Assembly (NCBI GenBank): GCA_032173965.1
Contig: JAVUNC010000004.1
Span: 2,494,501 to 2,558,500 of the forward strand
Direction of reading: 5' to 3'
Origin: Sitta carolinensis
Taxonomy: Eukaryota; Chordata; Aves; Passeriformes; Sittidae
Length of the DNA: 64,000 bases
Of the stretch, positions 55,246 through 64,000 are shown piece by piece. A program made the translations under genes and the position numbers. The notes below the pieces were generated by a model, which saw only the letters and a program-made list of their open reading frames with translations, was not told the DNA's origin and searched no databases. Each line of letters starts with the position of its first letter. The first letter of the stretch is position 1.

Positions 55246-55849
55246 TCTAGACTTTTTATTTTAATGGTTGAAGATTTTTCTTTTTATTCCTGGATTTAAA
55301 TCTTTGTTTTTCATCCATTTCTGGGTGCTCAACTCTTGACGATCAGTTGGTTGTTCTCCATGGTTTTCCAATCCTTTCCATATTGATCTTGGAGCTGTTG
55401 GGACTTCTGAGTAGCTGGAACTTGCAGGAGTTGGGTGAGGTGTTGGGGGCCTGGAATAAGGAATATTTGGTGTCTGTCTTAATGGGAAAGGAGGACCTGT
55501 CAGGGTAGACATCAACCACTCTAATTCCTAGAAATATGCTGGCACAAATACTCAAAGCCTTCACAAGCACCCAGAAAATCCTTGTAAGCAAGAAAAGGCA
55601 ACCAGGTCTACATGGAACTGCTGGAGAGTCAGCAGGAAATTTGCTGGAAGTCTGAGGTCAGAGAATTTAACAGGAGTTTTGATATTTGTTCTGTGTCAAA
55701 AGAGAAAGTTGCATTGAATGGAGCTTACAGGGTTCTGGTTCAGGCAAGAGAATGTGACTCTTGTATTTGGAGTGGAAAACAGCAAGGCTGGGAGACATGG
55801 GAAAAGATTGGGAAAATATCCACTGGGAAAACTGGACTGGAACAGCTTC
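55246..55849. other. Single-copy DNA, no gene seen
   Basis: Parts from about 55,560 may be a decayed upstream extension of the next CR1, but the protein similarity is too weak to call. Confidence 0.4.
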
Positions 55850-56096
55850 TGCTGGGGGTGTCCATCCTGGAAAAGAAAAGGCTGCAGGAAGACCTTAGAG
55901 CATCTTCCAGTACCTAAAGGAGCTCCAATAGGGTGGTTGGAAAATGCTAAGTGCAGGACATAGTTTACACTTGTAATAGAATGAATTCTTTTGGAAAAAT
56001 TGGGTGAAATGAGTGTTAATTACCACGGTGGGGGAGTTGGAACTAAATGATCCTTAAGTCCCTTCCCACCAGAACTGCTCCATGATTCTATTTCCA
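55850..56096 (+). mobile_element. CR1 LINE with ORF2 end remnant
   Basis: The plus strand encodes LEKKRLQEDLRASSST at 55,868-55,915, like the CR1 ORF2 C-terminus. A deleted middle follows, then the terminal blocks 'gagttggaactaaatgatcc' and 'gctccatgattctatt'. Confidence 0.82.
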
Positions 56097-56796
56097 GCAT
56101 CTCTCCTCTGCGAACACTTCAGTCTCAACCTACAGACTCCATTTATTCTATGTTTGGTTCAACTTCTTCAGAAGAATCAGAGTCTTTCATGGGAACTCGA
56201 TTATCTCATTGCTGGAAGTCAGCCCCAGGTCAAAATGAGAACAATTTCTGATTCTCATTTTATTTTACAGCTCTGGATGTGTAGAAGGGGTTAAATCTCT
56301 CTATCTGTCCTGCACACACACAGAGCCCAACACGACACTTTGTTCCACGTGTCTGCTTGGCAACTTGGGAGAGTTTTGCTGGCATGTGGGAGAGACCTGC
56401 AGGAGTCAAGTGCAGCATTAATGTGAGTTCCCAGTGGCTTCGGGGGAAGCTCATTACTGACCTGGCTTCGGCGTCTTCATTTACAGTAACGCTTTAAATA
56501 TTTAATCCAGCTCTCCTTCTTTCCTGTCATGGGCCATTTTCCCTCAATTGATTCCTTGTTTGGGGTGGGGGGCAGGGATGGTTGGAATGCATTTATGTTA
56601 GTGGAATTCTATAAATTATCCTCATTAAGAGGCCTGGTAACAACAGGCTAGCGTGGGATATGTTGGAGTTTTGCGTTGCACTTTTTGCCTCAGGTTCCCA
56701 AAGCTCTTCAGAGGCACTCACTGGGTAAAGGTGAGGGACAAGCTTTGCTGAAAGTTTAAAAAAACAGAGGGAAGGGAAGTGGAAGGCTGGCATGGG
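56097..56796. other. Single-copy DNA, no gene seen
   Basis: No recognised element. Confidence 0.5.
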
Positions 56797-56965
56797 AATC
56801 ATGGAGTGGTTTGGGTTGAAAGGGACCTGAAAGATCATCTTGTTCTCACCCTCCCACCGTGGGCAGGGACACCGTCCACTATCCCAGGTAGCTCCAGCCT
56901 GGCCTTGGACACTTCCAGAGGCAGCCACAGCTTTTCTGGGCAACTTGTGCCAGTTCCTTATCAGT
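56797..56965 (-). mobile_element. CR1 LINE, 3' end fragment
   Basis: The plus strand shows 'aatcatggagtggtttgggt', 'gtgggcagggacaccgtcca' and 'cttggacacttccagaggca'. Confidence 0.9.
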
Positions 56966-57530
56966 TTTCCCAGCAAAAAGGTGTATGGTCTTCATGGCTG
57001 GGACTCCTCACCAGGTCAGGCAGTGCCCTCATATCACACAATTCAGCTCTGCTGCAAGTACAGATGTTGCAACATCTGCTTTACAAGCAGGCCCAAGAGG
57101 GACAGGCAGGGAAGGGACCTGCCCCAGCCTCTCATTCTGCAGCCTCATAAATCTTGAGTTGACTTTGCAGGACCACAAATCAATTTTTCCCCAAAGACTT
57201 TATTTTTTTTTGGGGGGGTGATATTTTTAATGACAGTTCTAAGCCTCACTTTGCATCCCGTGAAATCAGCATCAGGCAGGATGTGAGGACAGTCAGGAAA
57301 ATCATGAAAACAATATCACACCTCTGGGGCTGTAAAGGGGTCTTGGAGTGCAGTTTGGCCTTGTTCTTGATGGCCACAAGGTCACTTTATGAACCCCTTA
57401 AAGAAAGAGCTGAGGGGGGGTTGCTTTTCACCAAGCCAGGCTCAGAGAAGAGAATAAAACCCTTCAGTAGCTGGGGGCAAATGCTTTTAAAGGGCAGGGT
57501 TTCAGCCAGTGAAAGAGAATACTTTGAAAG
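56966..57530. other. Single-copy DNA, no gene seen
   Basis: No recognised element. Confidence 0.5.
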
Positions 57531-57645
57531 AGAATCACAGAAGTGTTTTGAGTTAGAAGGGATGTTAAGGATCATCATTTCCAACCCCTGCCATGACTCT
57601 GCTAGGCCAGGTGGCTCAAAGCCCCATCCAGCCTGGAGAGGACAA
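57531..57645 (-). mobile_element. CR1 LINE, short 3' fragment
   Basis: The plus strand shows 'gagaatcacagaagtgtttt', 'gagttagaagggatgttaag' and 'aaagccccatccagcctgga'. Confidence 0.82.
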
Positions 57646-58953
57646 CAAAAGTATTAAAAATAAATCAAATCCCTTGCACATCTCCTCACTGTTACTGATT
57701 TTTATTTATCAACCAGCCAAGAAATGCTCAGGTGTGTCAGATACGCAGCATCTGCATTTGCACTGCCAATCTTAAATCCTGTGTCCTCAGTTAGCTGGAA
57801 CAACAAATTAAAAGAAAATACCCCCAAGCCTGACCTGTTCCTTGATAACTCAGCATGAAGTGCTACCCCACAAGTGCCACAAGAGTTTTTCTGCAAATAT
57901 CACTGATCCAGCACAGAAGAAAGAGAAAGCAGGGTTCATGCTCCGTGGAAAGAGGGTATTTTCATTTCAAGGAAGATTTCTTTTCATCACAATACCTGGT
58001 AATACCACCCATTATTACACAGCTGAAACGCTCAGCCTTTGAACCCAGAAAATGGTGTAGGACTTGAGGACCGGGCTCTGTCCAACTCCATTTGTGCTGC
58101 CACAATTTAAGCAAGGATTTGAGGAGTGGGCTCTGAATACCCACAAATTGCAGAACAAACACTGCTGCTGTCATTATCGATGGCTTGTGTCCTTGATACA
58201 AGTGCTGCATCTCAAGGAGAGGAGTATTCATGGATGGTCCAGTGCTGACTTTCTTGGAACCTTTCATTTCAGTTTTGTTGGTGAGTGCTGCAGGCTTTGA
58301 ATGAAGATGCAACATTTCATTTACTCCCCTCCTTTCTTCCCTGGAAGCTGTCAAAGGATGAGAGCTGTGATTGTAATTGAAAACATCCCAACAAAGCCTC
58401 AAATATTATTATAACTGAAATTAAAAAATCTTATTCTTTAACTACTGTTAGGCTTCACCTTGAAAAGCCATGCCTGACCTTCAAAGAGGAATTCATGGCT
58501 AATAATAAGAAGAATTTGATAATTTAGCAGATGTTGACCATTCCTTTTCCTATATGGTCACAAAGAAACCTCAGTCTTCTAATTGAAAATGTGATTTGCT
58601 TTGACCTGGAATCACAGTGAGGAATTCTGGCACCTCAGTCTTGCCAGTGGAGCTGGATGCTCCCCATTTTAGGGATGTCTGACAGTCCTCTCTGAAGTCT
58701 TTTCCCTCAGCTGATTGATACCTCAGCAAACATTAATTTGGGGGGGTGACGTTTTCCGTGCCAGTTATCTGCCTCCTCAGACTGATATTTTTAAAGATCC
58801 AGCCAAAATTGTTGGGAGCAGGAAGCTGGAGAAAAACATGTTGTTTTCAATACTAAAATATTTCTCCCAGCCTGTCTATGAGGAGCTTTGGTACCTCCCT
58901 GCTGCAGAGCAGGGATCTGAATTTCAGGAAGGAGGCGTTTTTTGCGCATATCC

Positions 58954-58984
<31 letters not shown>

Positions 58985-59542
58985 TCTCCCTGTGGAAATT
59001 TCCCTGGCTTTTCTTAATTTACAGACATTAAAAAAAACCTCCAAAACAACAAAAAAACCCGCCCAAAAATCAAGACACATTTGGGAGAGATGTCACAGCA
59101 TTTAAAAGCTGAAGGCCTCAAGAGATGCTGCAGGGGATGTGTTGTGCTGCTCTGGCTGTGCCTGCTCCAGCAACACAGTGTGTTTTCCAAGACAGGGATG
59201 CTCCTTCCTGTCCTGGCTGATGTTTGCTCTTTAAAAATTTGGGAGCCAGGTTCTCCTGGGGGTTTAAAGTGATTTTAAAGTGACAAGGGACAAGCTGGCC
59301 TGCCAGAAGGCAAAAAAGTGGAAAAAAAATCAGATTTTAAGGGGGAAAGAAAGAGAATGTTGGGACAAAGAGAGTGGGACAAGAGAGGAAATAGGGGAGA
59401 AATGTTTTAGGGCTACACTGAGACATTGGAGGGGGAGATGGGGCCAGAGGAGCCAGACCCTGGTGATGAAAGGGAAAAATAATTCCCATTTCTTGGCCCA
59501 AGGACTGTTTATCACACCACAAGCCAGCAGGGTGACTATTTA
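57646..59542. other. Single-copy DNA with homopolymer tracts
   Basis: No gene recognised. A T26 run lies at 58,957-58,982, followed by A-rich runs near 59,030-59,057. Confidence 0.45.
58957..58982. repeat. Poly(T) tract, 26 bp
   Basis: Uninterrupted T run on the plus strand. Confidence 0.95.
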
Positions 59543-59625
59543 AATCATGGAATCATCATATGCCAGCATGGTTTGGGTTGGAAGGCACATCAAAGCCCAC
59601 CAATTCCAACTCCTTCCATCCTACA
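59543..59625 (-). mobile_element. CR1 LINE tail fragment
   Basis: The plus strand shows 'aaatcatggaatcatcatat', 'catggtttgggttggaaggc' and 'accaattccaactccttcca'. The right boundary is uncertain. Confidence 0.75.
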
Positions 59626-59929
59626 CAGCTGCATCCCTTCTCCTTTTCCCCCTTTTCAGCACATAACCCTGCAGCTCCTCATTCCCCAGGGAACACAGCT
59701 TGGAGCATGAGAGCTGTGTCAGACACCCCAGAACAAAGTGCTTGGGGTGGATTCCGTCATCCCAGCAATCCCAGGGAACATCCCCTTCTGCAGCGTCAGG
59801 TATTAGAGAAGGAGCTAGGCACACTCGGAGAGGGGCAAAAAAAAGAAAGGAAATCAAGCTGCTTTCATGTATCCTTTGTAATTATTTTCCCCCTGTTGTT
59901 CAGAATTCTAGTTCAAAAAATAAAAAAGG

Positions 59930-59951
59930 AAAAAAAAAAAAAAAAAAAAAA
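59930..59951. repeat. Poly(A) tract, 22 bp
   Basis: Uninterrupted A run, preceded within about 12 bp by AATAAA. Confidence 0.95.
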
Positions 59952-60132
59952 GGAAAGGAAAAGAGGGCTCTAACATTTACTGGCAGTAATCATTGCACCA
60001 TCTGCTCCGGGAGCTGCTTCCAGAACACACGTTCTCAGCTGCTGAGCAGTCAGCTCTCCATCCCTTCCTCTCAGAGACAGGGATGCCAGCAGTTCCTAAA
60101 CTGTAACAGCATGAACAAGCCTTTTCCTTTCC

Positions 60133-60154
60133 TTTTTTTTTTTTTTTTTTTTTT
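60133..60154. repeat. Poly(T) tract, 22 bp
   Basis: Uninterrupted T run, followed by C/T-rich sequence and a second T14 run at 60,194-60,207. Confidence 0.95.
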
Positions 60155-61256
60155 CCCTCCTTTTTTTCCCTTTCAGTTGCTGAAATTTTTTAATTTTTTT
60201 TTTTTTTAAAAGGAAGGAGAGTTTGGATTTTTCACCAGATTGTTTCTAAGACTGAGCTCTTCCCGATTTGAGGTTCTTCATCTGAGCACGTGCTGGTGGT
60301 AAAAATATGGAGAATTTTAATATTTTAATATTTCAGAGTGCCCCAAGGGGCTTAGCAGAGCTTCACTGGCACCTGGGCTGCTCTCGAGGATGGATTTATC
60401 CCATGTTTCTTCTGGGGGAAAGCTTTCCTGGTGGGATCCCCTCCTGCCTGGGCATGGACCCCTCTGATTTCTTCTCTCCTGATCCATAACTGAGCTCAAC
60501 TCCAGCTTCTTCCTCTTCTCTTCTTCATGCAAAGTCAGCACTGAGCTGTTCAATATCCCTGCCTTCCTCAGACTTCCCAAATCCATCAGGGAATCACAGG
60601 ATATGAACCAGGAGGAGATTCCTCACTACCCAAGAGGCTGAGAGGAGCTGGGACATCCAGAGCTGCCCTCTCTCTGTTCCTGCACCGCTGCCCTTTGGCT
60701 GGTGGGGAGCAGAAGCTCTTAAGGAAATAGATGACCAACTTTGAGGGCAGAGGGTTAATTAGCCCCCTGGCTCATCCTGTCCTTGGACCCTTCTGTGTCA
60801 CTCCCTCCCCAGTCTGTGGCTCTTGAGCCCTCTGCTGTTATTTCTCTTGGCAGTAACAACCCGCAGTCTCTGTACATTGAAATTCAGGATGGAAAAACAC
60901 CCCTCAGTGCAAGCCCCTCTTCAGAGCCAAGGTTTCCCAAAGAAATGAGGCAGAGAGGATGCAGAGCCCATTAGGCCTGTCCCAGGAGGCAGGGATCTAT
61001 ACTCTTACAGATGTGCTCGCAGAGAGAAATCTGCATTAGGAAAAGGAATTCCTGCTTCACTGGCAGATCTGTGCTGAACCACATGACTGGGAGTGCAGTT
61101 TTGCAGGGAGAAGGGACTCTGTGGGATGCTTTGTGTGGTTTTATGTGAGTTTCACTGCAGCAAGAGCAGATTTACTCTTTAGCAAGCAGGAGAAATGGGA
61201 TTTCTCCCTCAGCCTCGTGCACTCACTCTCATGCTGGATGGGTGTTTGCCCAGCCA

Positions 61257-61374
61257 GAAATTAGGGTTGGCTGGTTTTTTTGGATCAGCATTTGATCCAG
61301 CTGAACTGTTGTTTTCACACCTGGAAATCAAGGTTGTGTTTTTTGGGGCTCAGCATTTGATCCAGCTGAACCGT
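61257..61374. repeat. Tandem duplication, period about 66 bp
   Basis: Unit 1 (61257-61309) and unit 2 (61324-61374) share GAAAT(T/C)A, GGTTG and CAGCATTTGATCCAGCTGAA at matching spacing, with a few differences. Confidence 0.85.
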
Positions 61375-63279
61375 AAAGCACATCACAGAGCCTGGAGTCT
61401 CAGAAGAATTTTGGGAAAATCCCTTGTTCCTCAAGGCACTGCCTGTGTGCACAAGCCCCTGGATTTTCACAGGCTGTGACAGTCCCACCAATTCTCTGCT
61501 GCCATTTAAGAAAATACAAATTTCTGGGGTCAAATGGGTTGGACATACATTTTATAAAAAATATTTATCCTCCTTATAACAGGGGATTGTGACACAGGGT
61601 AGATAGAAGATAGACAGAAGTAGCTGTGAAGAAAAAGAAATGGAGCATAACATGAGGAAGCAGGGAAATGAGAAAAATGGGAAGATGTTTGGATCTGAAA
61701 GGGCTCTCAAATATTGGTGCCCATTTCAAATATTCCCTCTGCAAGGCAAGCCTATCCTGTTGCTGTTAATAGAGACAGGAGCTCCTCATTGTCCTACTGT
61801 TCCTCCCCAAATGATTCTTAGATGTAGGGCTGCATGGTAAAGGGGAAAAGGAAGATTCCCTGCAGGATGGCTGATTTTAGGGCCAAAAGCCCTTTCCCAC
61901 CCAGGGATGGGCAGGTGCTGGTGCTGTCACTGGGTGAGTGGCTGGGTCACAGGGGCTGTGCAGGACAAGTCAGCCATGGGACACAAAGCATTGCTTGCTG
62001 AGGAAAATGAGGAACAATCCATGCTTGAGAGGTTGGGACAGATCAAGATGAATGACCTCATTCCTTCCATGACTGCACAGATGCCATAAGTGAGGATTAA
62101 GGGCAACAGATTTGAGACCATCCATGGTGTCGGGCATGGTGGGAGAGGCCACGCTGACTTGTGAACTTGGATCTGTCACTTGGATGAGGGTGGGAAATCC
62201 TTTCATGTGGGTTTTTTTTGCCCACTCCAAGTTCTCTGGGTGGTGGCACCCCCGCTGCTGCCCCTGGAGAAAGGACAGCCTGGCAGGGCTGGCAGCTGCT
62301 GCTGCCTTGATCGCAGCGAGCGCCTGGACCGAGCGCCCTCAGTCCTTCCAAAATCCCTCCCTGGCCTCCCCCAGAGATGGACACAAGGAGGCAGCCAAAG
62401 GGAAGCAGTTGTTCTCCAAAGGAAGGAGTCAAGGAGTGTTGCTAATGCTGGGATTCCTAGAGCAACACGTCCTGGGGCAGCTGCTGTGCCAGCAGAGGCA
62501 CCGAGCCACATGAGGCTCCTCCAAATGCTCCGTTGGCTTCGAAGAAACAAAAAGGCAGGGGACAGGGCAGAGACCTCAGTGGAAGAAGGGAGGTGTTTTG
62601 GGGGACCCCATCACTTCTTTTACTCTCTGTAACAGCCTATAAATGAACGATTTGGAGGTTTCATAATGCTCTTAATTAGGACAAACTTAAAAAGGACCGC
62701 TTGGCATCCTCGGTGGTGGGAGCCATGTGCTACCTGCAGCAGGCCAAGTCCAAAATGAAACTGATTTTTCTCTCTTACCTACATTCTGCATTCAGGCAGC
62801 TGCTCCTAACAGGTGCTCGCTCTCTTCCTAGCAGATGGTGACAAAAAAATGGGTTTGTTGGCAGGTTCTGCCACAGAGCAGCCTTCTTATCACACATATT
62901 GATGTGTATACAAACACACCCGTGTTATCAGGTGCTGGGTTTCAAAAGGAGTTCTCCTTCTGAGAGAAGGTCACTCACGTGGGGGGTTTAATCAGGATGG
63001 TCTGTGCCTGTCTCTTTTGTTCCCTGGGTCTAAAGGCATCTGGGGACTTTGCTGCCATGTCACAACCCCACAATATTTGGCCATTAGTTCAGATCTCCTG
63101 CTGTATCTGATGGTGTTTTCAGAGGAACAGCTGATGTCAGGCTTTGTCCCTTCATATTTATCATAAATCCTTAATTGCCTAAATAGCAATTAACTCCAAA
63201 ACAGGCAGGTTTTAGGTGGGGAATACCCTGATGTTTTTCTCCTTGCTCTTGGTTGTGTTAATACAACAGAAATGCAGAA

Positions 63280-63335
63280 TTCAGAGAATTGTAGGATGTG
63301 TTGGAAGAGATCTTAAAGATCATCTCATTTCAAGG
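63280..63335 (-). mobile_element. CR1 LINE tail remnant
   Basis: The plus strand shows 'attcagagaattgtaggatg', 'tgttggaagagatcttaaag' and 'atcatctcatttcaa'. Only the terminus survives. Confidence 0.65.
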
Positions 63336-64000
63336 ATCTCCCTCTTTAAATAAAACAACCAGTTGAAAAGGTACAGTGGGATAGAGACACGGCAATGCCT
63401 TTAAACAAAGAAATCCAAGTGCAGGGTTTTATCCTGGGAAATGCACCAGGGCTCTGAGTGCTGAAGTGTTTGAAGCTGCAGGGAAAGCACCCGCAGAGGA
63501 TTTGTGCTGTATCCATCACCCAAAAAGAGGCAGCTGTCAAACAAATCCCTTCGGTTCTTGACTCTGCTTCCACCTCCAAATTCTGCCTGGAGAGGGCTGT
63601 GAATTTGTCAAAATGGTGCCAAGCAATGCCAGGTTTGGGGAACTGGGGAACTTTTCCTCCTTCTATTCCTTGTGCAGGGAGCACCAGGCAGAGCCATCCT
63701 CGCTCTGCTTTGCTGCTCATTTCAAAGGAGCAGCCTGAGCCAAGAGAGCCAGATGAGGGTGACATCTGGCCACGGAGCCTCTGCCAACTCACTGCTGTTG
63801 TGTAGCTGGCAGGAAGATGATGTGCTGCAAATGCCAGGTTCTCTCTGAAATGTAAAGTGCATTCCCTGCATTTTCTTTGCTTCCTCTCCAGCCTCAATCA
63901 GCTCGGTGTTTTGTTTTACTAATGGCCAAATTCAAATCTCCTTTCCAGATGCATAAATCCATTCTAGTGGCGGTGGGTGGTTTATACGACGAGTGAATTT
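63336..64000. other. Single-copy DNA, no gene assigned
   Basis: A 183-codon minus-strand frame (63,346-63,897) and a 115-codon plus-strand frame overlap here. Neither shows a recognisable domain, so neither is called a gene. Confidence 0.4.

Larger units (their letters stand above)
59626..63279. other. Long repeat-poor stretch with homopolymers and one small duplication
   Basis: No exon recognised. Homopolymers lie at 59,930-59,951 (A), 60,133-60,154 (T) and 60,194-60,207 (T). A small tandem duplication is at 61,257-61,374. A GC-richer patch at 62,230-62,500 gives frames of up to 150 codons on both strands without a domain. Confidence 0.4.

Noticed and set aside
59560..59973. Possible processed retrogene ending in the poly(A) at 59,930
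   Set aside because: AATAAA lies close to the A run, but the preceding sequence begins in a CR1 tail and the 137-codon frame has no recognisable protein. No flanking target duplication was found.
63346..63897. 183-codon minus-strand open frame
   Set aside because: It is the longest frame outside repeats, but it has no recognisable domain and overlaps a 115-codon frame on the other strand. A protein search with significant hits would revive it.
1..64000. Bacterial-style operons, phage, toxin-antitoxin or defence systems
   Set aside because: No dense same-strand coding, ribosome binding sites or prokaryotic protein motifs occur. The repeat content is that of a bird nuclear genome.

Overview
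The window looks like vertebrate, almost certainly bird, nuclear DNA, most likely from a passerine. About fifty CR1 LINE fragments lie on both strands. They share the avian CR1 3' end, with the TTCCATGAT or ATTCTGTG tail repeat. There is also a decayed copy of the short-linker C2H2 zinc-finger family that is greatly expanded in songbirds. I see no intact protein-coding gene, rRNA, tRNA, CRISPR array or bacterial or phage sequence. The open reading frames present are chance frames or frames read through repeats. The segment therefore reads as intergenic or intronic DNA.

Layout. Positions 1-10,560 are mostly single-copy AT-rich DNA broken by CR1 pieces, including one at 1,344-2,005 that keeps part of its reverse-transcriptase region. 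Positions 10,680-11,420 form a CpG-rich block in otherwise CpG-poor surroundings, a candidate promoter or regulatory island. Positions 13,165-15,944 hold a complete LTR retroelement on the minus strand. It has two nearly identical 1.28-kb LTRs, a 5-bp target duplication (GAGGG), a primer-binding site matching tRNA-Glu, a polypurine tract and only 207 bp between the LTRs, so it carries no gag, pol or env. Positions 16,400-34,200 are CR1-rich, with a probable solo LTR ending near 27,122. Positions 34,210-39,430 are largely repeat-free.

Positions 39,430-51,600 carry more CR1 copies, the longest at 40,765-41,246. From 51,600 to 54,070 the composition changes sharply. A G/A-rich minisatellite is followed by a two-exon C2H2 zinc-finger pseudogene on the minus strand, then a 350-bp pyrimidine tract. 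Positions 54,070-64,000 return to CR1 fragments, homopolymer tracts and single-copy DNA.

No genes act together here. The main processes visible are repeated CR1 insertion, one recent LTR-element insertion and decay of a zinc-finger gene. CR1 identification rests on recognising the shared 3' sequence and scattered reverse-transcriptase protein similarity by eye, so CR1 edges are approximate to about 10-30 bp.
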